A DNA stretch of 64,000 nucleotides from an uncultured Bacteroidales bacterium (GTDB lineage: Bacteria > Bacteroidota > Bacteroidia > Bacteroidales > Paludibacteraceae). This document shows, in pieces, positions 51,164 to 60,359 of this stretch. The stretch is taken from assembly GCA_900319005.1 (NCBI GenBank), contig ONMV01000003.1:124001-188000 (forward strand). Reading direction: 5' to 3'. The notes below the pieces were generated by a model. That model ran no database searches and was not told the origin of the DNA. It saw nothing but the letters and a program-made list of their open reading frames with translations. How positions within the stretch are numbered: position 1 is the stretch's first letter; every line of letters starts with the position of its first letter. The position numbers were made by a program, and so were the translations under genes.

Positions 51164-52971
51164 AAGCGTTTGTTTATTTCTTCATCAGACAGTAGTGACA
51201 CGATGGTTTTTCCTTTTGCGGTACGTTGGTATTGAGGCAGTTCCACCAGTTTGGTGACCAGCTCCCGCATCTCGTCTTCGCTTAAGGTCTTGCCGTACGG
51301 AATAGCGCCTTCATCGGCTAAGGTGGCGGCAATCTGTTCGCGCCATTCGCGTTGCGTATCCGCTCCCCGCTCGCGTACATTATGAATAATATCCTGCAAT
51401 ACCAAAACGGCGGATTGGTTCACTAATTGGGCGGGCAGTCCTTGGATGGAGAAACTATCCGGACTGAGTTGCTCTATATCAAAACCGATCGTGCGAAGAT
51501 CCGGCAATAAATCATGCACGAGAACCATCTCATCCGGAGGCAGAGCGAGTACCTCGGGGAAGAGCAATTGCTGCATTGCCCCTTGCGTCAGGTTCAATTG
51601 TTCGAGGAACTGGTGGTATAGAATAGCGGCATGGGCACGACGCTGGTTAATGAGAAGCAGCCCGCGGCTCGTAGGCAGTAAAATATACTTACCCGCATAC
51701 TGCCATAGCGGACAAGATGATACATCTTCCGGGTGCAATACAGAATCGCTTTGCGAATCAGTCTGTACTTTGTCTGTGAAACTATCTGTGGTCTTCAATC
51801 CCTCGTACAAACTCTCCCAATGGTTCACCGGACGCTGTTGTTCTACAAACGAATGGCGTTCGTTGAAAGGATTGTAACTCGGGTCAACCGTCACTTTCGG
51901 CTGGCTCACCGGACGTGTCTGCGGAGTAGGGATGTCAATACAGCCGGAGGTGTCAAAATCGATCTGAGGAGCTAAGGTGAATTTGCCCAATGATTCGCGT
52001 ACCGACGCCATGAGAATCTGGAAAATGGTCTGCTCGTCGGCAAACTTTATCTCCGTCTTGGTGGGGTGAATATTAACGTCAATTGATTCTGGCGCAATGT
52101 CAAAATAGATGAAGAAGGAGGGCTGGTAGTCATTGGGGAGCATGCCTGAGTAAGCCGTCTGGACTGCTTTCAGAAAGTACGGATGGCGCATGTACCGGCC
52201 GTTGACAAAGAAATACTGCTCTGCTTTCTTGGTGGCATTCTCCGGTTTGACGACGAATCCGTGTATAGATACGAGCTCAGTGTCTGTGTTTATATCCACG
52301 AAGGCGGAGGTGAAGACATTCCGTTTGGGGTTACCGAATACTGATTCGATCCGCTGTTTCTCGCTGCCAGCCGGCAACTCCATCAGGATTTCATCGTTAT
52401 GAACAAACGTGAAACTGACTTTCGGATAAACGAGCACGATATGATAGAACTCGTTCAGCAGGTTGCGCAACTCTGTCTGGTCGGTCTTGAGAAATTTCCG
52501 CCTTACCGGCACGTTGAAAAACAGATTGCTTACTTTGATGTTTGTTCCCACGGGACAGCTGCATGGTTCCTGACGCACTACGTCTGAGCCGTGTATCTCG
52601 AGCAGTGTACCCGTTTCGTCCTCTTTGCGGCGGGTGGTCATCTCTACTTGCGACACGGCGCATATACTTGCCAACGCCTCGCCGCGGAAACCCATCGTGC
52701 GGAGAGAGAAAAGGTCTTTCGCCTCCCGTATCTTACTGGTGGCATGGCGCTCGAAAGCCAAACGGGCGTCCATCTCGCTCATGCCTATTCCATCATCTAT
52801 CACCTGAAGCAACGTTCTGCCTGCATCGCGAACAATGACCTGAATACGGGTAGCACCCGCATCCAAGCTGTTCTCTACCAACTCTTTCAGACACGATGCC
52901 GGGCGTTGAATCACTTCGCCTGCGGCAATCTGATTGGCGACACTATCCGGTAATAGATGAATGATATCCAT
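51160..52971 (-). CDS. mutL: DNA mismatch repair protein MutL
   Basis: 603 residues. GHKL ATPase motifs: ELVENSLDAGA (Asn/Glu), IDDGIGM, and HATSKIREAKDLFSLRTMGFRGEALASI. The C-terminal dimerisation domain (about 415-600) includes LLLINQRRAHAAILYHQFLEQL; in that region nuclease MutLs usually read DQHAAHERI, and the DQHA(X)2E(X)4E endonuclease motif is not intact here (NQRRAHAAI). It may therefore lack the latent endonuclease, although Bacteroidetes MutLs vary. Couples MutS recognition to downstream repair. Operon with the tail-anchored protein upstream and the metallophosphatase downstream. Confidence 0.94.
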   Translation of the reverse strand: MDIIHLLPDSVANQIAAGEVIQRPASCLKELVENSLDAGATRIQVIVRDAGRTLLQVIDDGIGMSEMDARLAFERHATSKIREAKDLFSLRTMGFRGEALASICAVSQVEMTTRRKEDETGTLLEIHGSDVVRQEPCSCPVGTNIKVSNLFFNVPVRRKFLKTDQTELRNLLNEFYHIVLVYPKVSFTFVHNDEILMELPAGSEKQRIESVFGNPKRNVFTSAFVDINTDTELVSIHGFVVKPENATKKAEQYFFVNGRYMRHPYFLKAVQTAYSGMLPNDYQPSFFIYFDIAPESIDVNIHPTKTEIKFADEQTIFQILMASVRESLGKFTLAPQIDFDTSGCIDIPTPQTRPVSQPKVTVDPSYNPFNERHSFVEQQRPVNHWESLYEGLKTTDSFTDKVQTDSQSDSVLHPEDVSSCPLWQYAGKYILLPTSRGLLLINQRRAHAAILYHQFLEQLNLTQGAMQQLLFPEVLALPPDEMVLVHDLLPDLRTIGFDIEQLSPDSFSIQGLPAQLVNQSAVLVLQDIIHNVRERGADTQREWREQIAATLADEGAIPYGKTLSEDEMRELVTKLVELPQYQRTAKGKTIVSLLSDEEINKRF

Positions 52972-52994
52972 ATATTCACGCGTATACGCGCGTA

Positions 52995-53231
52995 TTATAA
53001 TAGGAAATAAAATGCAAAAAGGAGGAGTCCGAGTAGTGCGATCCAGAAAGTGAGGCGTGAGGCCTTTTGCTTACGCAGTTCGGTCATGTTTTTCTCGTGC
53101 TCTTCCCTAAAAGACCCGTGATGAAGACGCGCAAGTTTTTTATCCTTGCGCGCCTCCTTTTCCTCGTCGAAATAAATGGGGCGATAGTCCCACTCACGGG
53201 GTTTATTTACTTTCGGAAATAAAACCGACAT
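52995..53231 (-). CDS. Small tail-anchored membrane protein
   Basis: 78 residues. A hydrophilic, highly charged N-terminal part (YRPIYFDEEKEARKDKKLARL... HEKNMTELRKQKAS) is followed by one C-terminal membrane span (LTFWIALLGLLLFAFYFLL). The placement directly upstream of mutL (23-nt gap) recurs in Bacteroidetes as far as I recall. Function unknown. Confidence 0.75.
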   Translation of the reverse strand: MSVLFPKVNKPREWDYRPIYFDEEKEARKDKKLARLHHGSFREEHEKNMTELRKQKASRLTFWIALLGLLLFAFYFLL

Positions 53232-53250
53232 TTGTATTAATTTTTAGCAC

Positions 53251-53297
53251 TCAGCTATCAGCATCCGAAGGGCTGACAGCTGAATGCTGATAGCTGA
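53251..53297. repeat. Tandem repeat forming a 14-bp inverted repeat after the OmpA/TPR gene
   Basis: TCAGCTATCAGCAT at 53251 and ATGCTGATAGCTGA at 53284 are perfect inverted copies; between them a further CTGACAGCTG unit continues the 8-bp pattern. No T tract follows on the minus strand, so termination is doubtful. Confidence 0.75.
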
Positions 53298-54983
53298 TTA
53301 CTTAACGATTGCCTGGAACTCAGCGTCCTCTGCGAACTTAGCAAACTCGATATCCTCAGCAGCACGAGCCTTGAGAGCAGCGTCCTGAGCGATAGCGGAT
53401 TTGAGGTTTGCATAAACGGCAGCTTTGTCGTTCGTACGAGCGCCAACGATTGCTTTCAGATAAGCGGTGGTAGCGTTCGGCTCTTTTACGTTATTCAGCG
53501 TAGCAGTAGCAGCTGCGTACTCCTCGTTGAGGATCTGCTGAACAGCGGCATTGTTGGTAGCGGCGTTACCATAAGCTTTCTTTGCTTCTGTGTAGTTACC
53601 CTTCTGCGTGTAGAGCGTACCGAGTGCTGCGTTCAGATTAGCCTTGGTGCCGGCTGCTTTACCGAGGTACTCCTCAGCTTTTGCCAAGTCACCATCAGCC
53701 ATAGCTGCTATACCTGCGTTGTAGTTAACGTCCGGATCATTCGGCTGGATAGCCAGAGCGCGACCGTAGCAACGACGAGCCTCAGCGATATTACCGTCCT
53801 CGAAGTACAGCTGACCCATACCATTCCATGCACGGTAGTCGTTGTAGATGTTAGCTGCCTTTGCATAAATCTCCATTTTCTCTGCTTTGTTGTTGGTCAG
53901 TGTAGCTGCATAGAGCAACTCCTCAACGCTCAGTTGAGCAGGATCGTTCTTTGCCAACTCGCGGATCTCATCATCGCTCTTACCAATCAGGTCGGTAGTG
54001 AGGATGAGACGGCTGCGACGGAGTGCCGGAAGAATCTCATCAGCGATGTTCTTATAAACAGCGCTCAGGTTCTTGATTTGTGCTTCGCGCTCCTCAGGAT
54101 CGCTGTACATTGAGAGCACACGCAGAACCAGGTCTTTGTCCTGGAGATTGCTGTTCTCCATAGCTGCTTGGAAACCAGCCCAGTCCTCTGCGGTGATGTT
54201 CGACTCGATCTCTTTGGATACTTTGTTCTTCTTCATGTCTTTCTTGAGGAAGTCCTGAGCTACTTTCTGACGATTCTGAGCCAGTTTCTCGTTCAGATCC
54301 ATACCACCATCCGGAGATGCATAACCTGCTACCTCAATCTTGTTGATCTCTTTGCGCTCGTCCTTGTTAGCGTCCTTGATAGCTGCCTGCAATGCTTTAA
54401 CAGCCTCTGATTGGGTCTCCGATGAACGGAGATTAGCGCTTTGAATGAGGAACTTGATATCAGCCTCAGTCAACTCTTGAATAACGCGTTGGAACTTGTC
54501 CGGTGTGCAAGCTGTCTTGTTGTCTTTTGCTTGTGCCAACTCAGCCGTAGCGATAACACCATCAGCAATCTTCAGATCAGGGATCTCAATCACTTTCTTT
54601 CCTACACGTGCCTCGAAGCGCAAGTACAGTTCCGATTTGTGCATACCCGGAACATAATCAAACGAGCATGTCTGAGAATACTTACCACCCTCTCTGTAAT
54701 TAACGGTCTTGCCGTTCTCTTTGGCTCTCTCACCTACGTAAGTAACCGACTCACCAACGGACTCCTGACCCTGGTACTTCAATACCGGAGTAACTACGAG
54801 TACACCTTTCTTGGCGAATTTCTTCTCAGGAAAAGTACCGGTGATTTTTGCTTCTACTTTGTCACCAACCTTTACCAGCGGGTTCGGGTTAACGGTGATC
54901 TGATCGGGTTCCGGCAACGTCTTGTTGCACGATGCCAACAATGCTACTGCAGCAATGAGGCTAAGAAATAAACCTTTTTTCAT
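53298..54983 (-). CDS. Lipoprotein with OmpA-like and TPR domains
   Basis: 561 residues from the ATG at 54983. Signal peptide with lipobox LLASC. An N-terminal beta domain (about 25-130) is followed by a region with an OmpA-type motif, IEVAGYASPDGGMDLNEKLAQNRQKVAQDFL (about 215-245; the peptidoglycan-binding pattern of G-(A/T)-S-DG ... N-LS-RA), then TPR repeats (about 360-500; AWNGMGQLYFEDGNIAEARRCYGRALAIQPNDPDVNYNAGIAAM). Probably an abundant envelope protein linking the outer membrane to peptidoglycan. It has a strong promoter with a perfect palindromic -33 element. Confidence 0.85.
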   Translation of the reverse strand: MKKGLFLSLIAAVALLASCNKTLPEPDQITVNPNPLVKVGDKVEAKITGTFPEKKFAKKGVLVVTPVLKYQGQESVGESVTYVGERAKENGKTVNYREGGKYSQTCSFDYVPGMHKSELYLRFEARVGKKVIEIPDLKIADGVIATAELAQAKDNKTACTPDKFQRVIQELTEADIKFLIQSANLRSSETQSEAVKALQAAIKDANKDERKEINKIEVAGYASPDGGMDLNEKLAQNRQKVAQDFLKKDMKKNKVSKEIESNITAEDWAGFQAAMENSNLQDKDLVLRVLSMYSDPEEREAQIKNLSAVYKNIADEILPALRRSRLILTTDLIGKSDDEIRELAKNDPAQLSVEELLYAATLTNNKAEKMEIYAKAANIYNDYRAWNGMGQLYFEDGNIAEARRCYGRALAIQPNDPDVNYNAGIAAMADGDLAKAEEYLGKAAGTKANLNAALGTLYTQKGNYTEAKKAYGNAATNNAAVQQILNEEYAAATATLNNVKEPNATTAYLKAIVGARTNDKAAVYANLKSAIAQDAALKARAAEDIEFAKFAEDAEFQAIVK

Positions 54984-55029
54984 ATGCATTAAAATAATGT
55001 TAATAAATGTTATTTACTCAAATTTGCGG

Positions 55030-55060
55030 CAAAGATACAACAAAAATTGCATATATGCAA
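55030..55060 (-). promoter_or_regulatory. Promoter of the OmpA/TPR lipoprotein gene
   Basis: TTGCATATATGCAA (55047-55060) as -33 element, TATCTTTG at 55037-55030 on the minus strand. Confidence 0.85.
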
Positions 55061-55099
55061 GTATTTTCTTCTTTTTTTGCAGAAAAAGTCTTTTTTTTC

Positions 55100-55130
55100 T
55101 TGCGTATATGCGAAAAAAAGTGTAATTTTG
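55100..55130 (+). promoter_or_regulatory. Promoter of the YhcH gene
   Basis: TTGCGTATATGCGA at 55100-55113, 20-bp spacer from TTG to TAATTTTG at 55123-55130. Divergent to the promoter at 55030-55060. Confidence 0.8.
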
Positions 55131-55165
55131 TGCCCAAAAGTGAAAAATACAAATATTCTATACAT

Positions 55166-55621
55166 ATGATTTTGGATAAATTAGAGAACGCTGATTGGTA
55201 TTACGACAGCGTACCGGGATTGAAAGAATTTATGAAATTCTACAATGAGAACGATCTGGAAGAAATGCCTGCGTGCAAGATCTTCCTTGATGGCAAAGAC
55301 CTCTTTGTGAACATCTTGGATTTCAAAGGCAAAGAGGAGTCCAAATGCCGTATGGAGGCACACAAGGATTATCTCGACATCCAGATTCCTCTCGGAGACG
55401 ATGAGGTAATGGGTTGGAAAGCACAAGTGGATTGTCAGGAAGTAACCCAAGAGTATGATGAAGGCAAGGATGTAGAGTTCTACGGTGACAAAGCCACCGC
55501 TAAGTTCACCGTTCCTGCCGGACATTTCGCAGTCTTCTTCCCCTCCGACGCCCATCAACCGGGTATCGCACCGGGCAAAGAGTACCGGAAACTTATCGTC
55601 AAAGCACGCGTGAACCAATAA
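55166..55621 (+). CDS. YhcH/YjgK/YiaL-family protein (DUF386)
   Basis: 151 residues from the ATG at 55166; the longer frame begins before the promoter. Cupin-like DUF386 fold: MEAHKDYLDIQIPLGDDEVMGW and FAVFFPSDAHQPGIAPGKEYRKLIVKARV, with conserved His and Glu/Asp that bind a metal ion in the family. Members are linked to sialic acid and galactoside metabolism, with sugar anomerase activity in some cases. The glgB gene follows by 47 nt. Confidence 0.92.
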   Translation: MILDKLENADWYYDSVPGLKEFMKFYNENDLEEMPACKIFLDGKDLFVNILDFKGKEESKCRMEAHKDYLDIQIPLGDDEVMGWKAQVDCQEVTQEYDEGKDVEFYGDKATAKFTVPAGHFAVFFPSDAHQPGIAPGKEYRKLIVKARVNQ

Positions 55622-55625
55622 GCGG

Positions 55626-55655
55626 TCGTAATACCGTAATGACGTAATAACGAAA
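55626..55655. repeat. Short tandem repeat between YhcH gene and glgB
   Basis: CGTAATAC/CGTAATGA/CGTAATAA, three 8-bp units plus flanking partial ones. Confidence 0.8.
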
Positions 55656-55668
55656 AATCAGCAATACC

Positions 55669-57744
55669 ATGGCAACAAAGAAAACAACACCGGCTCCGAA
55701 ACATCTGAGAATCGTAGAACGCGATCCGTATTTGGCGCCCTACGAAGGAGCATTGCAGGCTCGCGCAGATTATGCGAAAAATAAGGAAAATGAGCTCACC
55801 GGCGGCAAACCGCTCTCCGAGTGGGCTACTGGTTATCTCTATTTCGGTTTGCATCACACCTCCGATGGATGGGTGCTCCGCGAATGGGCTCCGAACGCTA
55901 CGGCGATCTACATCAAGGGCGACATGAATAACTGGCAGAAAGACGAAGCATATCGTCTCCAGCCGGTAGGGAACGGTGTGTGGGAAGCCAAAATGCCGGA
56001 AGAGGCGATCAAACATGGGCAGCTCTATAAGTTGCTGGTGGAGTGGAACGGCGGTTACGGAGAGCGTATCCCGAGTTATGTCCGCCGCGTAGTGCAAGAC
56101 GAGCAGACAAAGATCTTCTCCGCACAGGTGTGGAATGAACCCGAATACCAGTGGAAGAACCGAAAACCCCACCCGACCTCCCCACAAGGGAGGAGAAAGA
56201 GCAGCAACGAAGCTCTGTTCATTTATGAGTGCCACATCGGTATGTCTTCCGAGCAGGAGAAAGTGAACTCATACGAGGAGTTCCGCCGCGATGTACTCCC
56301 GCGTATCGCCAAACTGGGCTATAACTGCATCCAGATCATGGCTATCCAAGAGCACCCTTACTACGGTTCCTTCGGATACCATGTCTCCAATTTCTTTGCG
56401 GCCTCCAGCCGTTTCGGTACGCCTAACGAACTCAAAGCGCTCATTGACGATGCGCACGGAAGAGGCATCAAGGTCATCATGGACCTCGTACACAGCCACG
56501 CGGTAAAGAACGAACTCGAGGGACTCGGTAATTTTGATGGCACGGGATACCAGTATTTCCATGACGGTTATCGTCGGGAGCACCCGGCTTGGGACTCGCT
56601 CTGTTTCAATTATGGCAAGAACGAAGTGCTGCATTTCCTCCTCTCGAACTGTAAGTTCTGGTTGGATGAATATGATTTCGATGGTTTCCGTTTCGATGGT
56701 GTGACCTCGATGATCTATCGTTCTCATGGTCTGGGAGAAGACTTCAACGGCTATCCCTCTTATTTCAACGGAAACGAAGATGGCGACGCCCTCATGTATC
56801 TCACTTTGGCTAACAAAGTCATTCACGAAGTGAAGCCACAAGCAATCACGATTGCCGAAGAGATGTCCGGTATGCCGGGGCTCGCTGCGGCTATCGAAGA
56901 TGGAGGTGTCGGCTTTGACTACCGCTTGGCAATGGGTATCCCGGATTTCTGGATCAAGTACATCAAAGAGGTGAAGGACGAGGACTGGAAAGCAGGACAT
57001 ATACTCTATGAAATGACTAACCGCCGTGAGGACGAAAAGACCATCTCGTACGCCGAGAGTCATGACCAGGCTTTGGTGGGTGACAAGACCATCATCTTCC
57101 GTCTCGTGGACGCGGATATGTACTGGCATTTCGAGCATGGCCACTCGACCTATATGGTGGACCGCGGAATCGCGCTGCATAAGATGATCCGCCTTGTCAC
57201 CGCTTCCACTATTAATGGTGGATACTTGACCTTTATGGGAAATGAGTTCGGACATCCCGAATGGATCGATTTTCCGCGCGAGGGAAACGGATGGAGTTAT
57301 AAGTATGCGCGTCGGCAGTGGGGGCTGGTGGACAATCCGAATTATTTCTTCGCCGACCTCAACCGCTTTGATGAACAGATGATCCATCTGCTCAAGAAAT
57401 ATATCATCACAGAGGAAGATGACTGGGGTTGCCATCTGCCGTGGGTTATGAAATGGTGGGACAACGAGGGAGACCAAGTCGTGGCTTACTCCCGCGGAGA
57501 TCTGCTCTTTATCTTCAACTGGAACGGACAGAAATCCTTTACAGACTACGGCATGTTAGTGCCGGAAGGCAAATACAAAGTAGTGCTGAACACCGACGCA
57601 AAAGAGTTCGCAGGCTTCGGGCTGAGCGATGACTCAGTGGAGCATTTCACGGAACACGACGAACTATACGCGAAGGACGGAAAGGGTTGGCTCAAGATGT
57701 ACCTCCCCGCCCGCAGTGCAGTCGTATTAAAAAGAATAGACTAA
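55669..57744 (+). CDS. glgB: 1,4-alpha-glucan branching enzyme (GH13, GlgB)
   Basis: 691 residues. An N-terminal CBM48-type domain (about 45-160; GWVLREWAPNATAIYIKGDMNNWQ) leads to a GH13 barrel: MDLVHSHAVKNEL, nucleophile Asp in FDGFRFDGVTSMIY, acid Glu in TIAEEMSGMPGL, and SHDQALVGDKTI. A C-terminal beta domain follows. Forms alpha-1,6 branches in glycogen. Eukaryote-like branching enzyme type common in Bacteroidetes. A palindromic insert (56164-56200) adds about a dozen residues, RKPHPTSPQGRRKSSNE, between CBM48 and the barrel. Confidence 0.94.
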   Translation: MATKKTTPAPKHLRIVERDPYLAPYEGALQARADYAKNKENELTGGKPLSEWATGYLYFGLHHTSDGWVLREWAPNATAIYIKGDMNNWQKDEAYRLQPVGNGVWEAKMPEEAIKHGQLYKLLVEWNGGYGERIPSYVRRVVQDEQTKIFSAQVWNEPEYQWKNRKPHPTSPQGRRKSSNEALFIYECHIGMSSEQEKVNSYEEFRRDVLPRIAKLGYNCIQIMAIQEHPYYGSFGYHVSNFFAASSRFGTPNELKALIDDAHGRGIKVIMDLVHSHAVKNELEGLGNFDGTGYQYFHDGYRREHPAWDSLCFNYGKNEVLHFLLSNCKFWLDEYDFDGFRFDGVTSMIYRSHGLGEDFNGYPSYFNGNEDGDALMYLTLANKVIHEVKPQAITIAEEMSGMPGLAAAIEDGGVGFDYRLAMGIPDFWIKYIKEVKDEDWKAGHILYEMTNRREDEKTISYAESHDQALVGDKTIIFRLVDADMYWHFEHGHSTYMVDRGIALHKMIRLVTASTINGGYLTFMGNEFGHPEWIDFPREGNGWSYKYARRQWGLVDNPNYFFADLNRFDEQMIHLLKKYIITEEDDWGCHLPWVMKWWDNEGDQVVAYSRGDLLFIFNWNGQKSFTDYGMLVPEGKYKVVLNTDAKEFAGFGLSDDSVEHFTEHDELYAKDGKGWLKMYLPARSAVVLKRID
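56164..56200 (+). repeat. Palindromic insert in the glgB coding region
   Basis: CCTCCC-CACAA-GGGAGG hairpin at 56177-56193 flanked by C-rich ACCCCACCCGA and purine-rich GGAGAAAGAG. Similar C-rich palindromes occur as dispersed repeats in Bacteroidetes as far as I recall. Confidence 0.6.
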
Positions 57745-57767
57745 TAATATCAATTGTCAACTAATTT

Positions 57768-58577
57768 ATGAGAGTAATTATCGAACCTTCGTATGACCTG
57801 CTTAGTCAGTGGGCTGCGAATTATGTAGCAAAACGTATCAATGAGTTTGACCCCAAGGAGAGCAAACCTTTCGTACTTGGTCTGCCGACCGGCAGTTCGC
57901 CCCTTGGAATGTACAAAGCGCTCATCGAATTGAATAAAGCCGGAAAGGTATCTTTCCGCAATGTGGTCACCTTCAATATGGACGAGTATGTTAACCTCCC
58001 GGAAGAGCACCCCGAGAGCTATCATAGCTTCATGTGGAATAATTTCTTCAACCATATCGACATTAGAAAGGAGAATGTGAACATCCTCAACGGAAATGCA
58101 AACGACCTTGCTGCCGAATGCGCACGTTATGAGGAGAAGATCCGTAATATTGGTGGTATTCACCTCTTCCTCGGCGGTATCGGTCCGGACGGACATATCG
58201 CTTTCAACGAGCCCGGTTCATCCCTCTCCAGCCGTACGCGTAAAAAAGACTTGACCACCGACACCATCATCGCTAACAGCCGTTTCTTTGACAATGATGT
58301 CAACAAAGTGCCCAAGACAGCTCTCACCGTAGGTGTCGGAACGGTGATGGATGCCAAAGAGGTGTTGATCATGGTCAACGGACATAACAAAGCCCGTGCG
58401 CTCCAACATGCCATCGAGGAGCCGATTAGCCATATGTGGACCGTTTCTGCCCTCCAGATGCACCAACATGGAATCATCGTCTGCGATGAGGCAGCTTGCG
58501 AAGAACTCAAAGTGGGTACTTTCAACTATTTCAAAGACATCGAGAAAAACAACCTCGACCCCGCTACGCTCTTGTAA
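57768..58577 (+). CDS. nagB: Glucosamine-6-phosphate deaminase
   Basis: 269 residues. [19 protein letters not shown] (phosphate-binding), [10 protein letters not shown] with catalytic Asp, [21 protein letters not shown] with the catalytic Asp-His-Glu set, and the C-terminal [19 protein letters not shown]. Converts glucosamine-6-phosphate to fructose-6-phosphate and ammonia, linking amino sugar use to glycolysis. 23 nt after glgB, probably one operon; ends at a strong terminator. Confidence 0.96.
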   Translation: MRVIIEPSYDLLSQWAANYVAKRINEFDPKESKPFVLGLPTGSSPLGMYKALIELNKAGKVSFRNVVTFNMDEYVNLPEEHPESYHSFMWNNFFNHIDIRKENVNILNGNANDLAAECARYEEKIRNIGGIHLFLGGIGPDGHIAFNEPGSSLSSRTRKKDLTTDTIIANSRFFDNDVNKVPKTALTVGVGTVMDAKEVLIMVNGHNKARALQHAIEEPISHMWTVSALQMHQHGIIVCDEAACEELKVGTFNYFKDIEKNNLDPATLL

Positions 58578-58629
58578 CTCTTTTGGGCTTGTAGCATGCT
58601 TTTTCAAAAACGGATACGGCTTCAAGAAT

Positions 58630-58662
58630 AACTAAAAAAGCGCTTTTTGCGCTTTTTTAGTT
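58630..58662 (+). terminator. Intrinsic terminator after nagB
   Basis: AACTAAAAAAGCGC and GCGCTTTTTTAGTT form a perfect 14-bp stem with a T5 loop; could act on both strands. Confidence 0.85.
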
Positions 58663-58820
58663 CAAAAATTTGCAATGAGACTTTGACGCTCTTGAGACTT
58701 TTTCGGATCCCATAGTCCCACATCATTTTTTTATTTGATCCATTTGCTGTAATGGTCACGTAAATGACTGCTAAATACCTGCTAATTCTATGCAAAAAAG
58801 CGACAAAAAGGCTGCGACTC

Positions 58821-58851
58821 TTGCATATCTCAAAAAAAAGCAGTATCTTTG
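58821..58851 (+). promoter_or_regulatory. Promoter of cysS
   Basis: TTGCATAT at 58821, 20-bp spacer, TATCTTTG at 58844-58851, with GCAG extension. Confidence 0.85.
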
Positions 58852-58893
58852 CACGCAAAATTGTTTTTAATAGGTAAATAGAAACTCTATTTT

Positions 58894-60354
58894 ATGGAAA
58901 TCTATAATTCTTTAACTCGTTTCAAAGAGACTTTCAAGCCCCTCCATGAAGGACATGTAGGCATGTACGTCTGCGGACCGACGGTGTACGGTGACGCCCA
59001 TTTGGGTCATGCTCGTCCCGCTATTACGTTCGATATCCTCTATCGCTATCTTATGCACCTTGGCTATAAGGTGCGTTACGTGCGTAATATCACTGATGTG
59101 GGACACCTCGAACACGATGCTGACGAAGGTGAAGATAAGATCGCTAAGAAAGCCCGTCTGGAGCAACTCGAACCGATGGAGGTTGTACAGTTCTACACCA
59201 ACCGCTACCATCGGGACATGGCTGCCCTCAACGTCCTGCCGCCTTCCATCGAACCGCACGCCTCGGGGCATATCATCGAGCAGATTGCCTTCGTACAGAA
59301 GATCCTTGACCGCGGCTACGCCTATGTCTCTAATGGAAGCGTCTATATGGACGTTGAGAAATACGCCAAGGACTATCCGTACGGCAAGCTCTCCGGACGT
59401 AACCTCAACGACATCGTCACTGAGACCCGCGAACTGGACGGACAGGAGGAAAAGAAGCACAGTTATGACTTCGCCCTCTGGAAGAAAGCCGCTCCGGAGC
59501 ATATCATGCACTGGCCATCGCCTTGGTCGGAAGGATTCCCCGGATGGCACATGGAGTGCTCTACGATGGGCACCAAATACCTCGGCGAGCAGTTCGACAT
59601 CCACGGCGGCGGACTCGACCTTATCTTCCCCCACCACGAGGCGGAGATAGCACAATCCTGCGCTGCCCTCGGACATGAGACAGTACATTACTGGATGCAC
59701 AATAACATGATCACTATCGCCGGCAAGAAGATGGGCAAGAGTTACAATAATTTCATCACCTTGGAACAGTTCTTCAACGGTGAACACCCGCTTTTGTCGA
59801 AACCCTTCGGTCCGATGGTCATCCGTTTCTTCATCCTTCAGGCACATTACCGCTCCACTGTGGACTTCTCCTCCGAGGCTCTGGAAGCTGCTGAGAAAGG
59901 ACTCCAACGTCTCCAGGAGGCCTATGCAAGATTGTTGAAGATCAAACCGGCAGCGGCTACCAACGTAGAGGTGAACGGTCTGCGGGAGAAATGCCAAGAG
60001 GCGATGGACGATGATCTGAATACGCCGTTTGTGATCGCAGCGCTCTTCGATTCCACAAAAGCCATCAATACCGTTTGTGACGGTAAGGGCACGATTAGCG
60101 AGGCAGACCTCAACGAACTGAAGGAAGTTTGGAAAACGTACGCTATTGATATCCTCGGTCTGCGACTTGAAGAGCAAGGCGGAGGAGACGAGAAGATGAA
60201 GGCTTTTAACGGCGCTATCGACCTCTTGCTTGGTATCCGCCTGCAGGCAAAGCAGAACAAAGATTGGTCCACATCCGATAAGATCCGCAACGAACTGACT
60301 GCTCTCGGTTTTCAAATCAAAGACACCAAAGACGGCTTCGAATGGAGCATATAG
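58894..60354 (+). CDS. cysS: Cysteinyl-tRNA synthetase
   Basis: 486 residues, class I. Zinc-site Cys in [18 protein letters not shown], whose GDAHLGHAR is the HIGH motif; [31 protein letters not shown]; and KMGKSYNNF as the KMSKS motif. A C-terminal DALR-type helical domain follows. Charges tRNA-Cys in the cytoplasm. Its end nearly touches the DUF5715 gene. Confidence 0.97.
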   Translation: MEIYNSLTRFKETFKPLHEGHVGMYVCGPTVYGDAHLGHARPAITFDILYRYLMHLGYKVRYVRNITDVGHLEHDADEGEDKIAKKARLEQLEPMEVVQFYTNRYHRDMAALNVLPPSIEPHASGHIIEQIAFVQKILDRGYAYVSNGSVYMDVEKYAKDYPYGKLSGRNLNDIVTETRELDGQEEKKHSYDFALWKKAAPEHIMHWPSPWSEGFPGWHMECSTMGTKYLGEQFDIHGGGLDLIFPHHEAEIAQSCAALGHETVHYWMHNNMITIAGKKMGKSYNNFITLEQFFNGEHPLLSKPFGPMVIRFFILQAHYRSTVDFSSEALEAAEKGLQRLQEAYARLLKIKPAAATNVEVNGLREKCQEAMDDDLNTPFVIAALFDSTKAINTVCDGKGTISEADLNELKEVWKTYAIDILGLRLEEQGGGDEKMKAFNGAIDLLLGIRLQAKQNKDWSTSDKIRNELTALGFQIKDTKDGFEWSI

Positions 60355-60359
60355 GAATA

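Noticed and set aside
53251-53297. 14-bp inverted repeat as an intrinsic terminator
   Set aside because: No T tract follows on the relevant strand; better explained as a tandem repeat with inverted units.
58912-60315. Long open frame (467 codons) antisense to cysS, and a similar one (56269-57477) antisense to glgB
   Set aside because: They lie wholly opposite well-supported enzymes, have no promoter or recognisable domain, and reflect codon bias of GC-richer genes.
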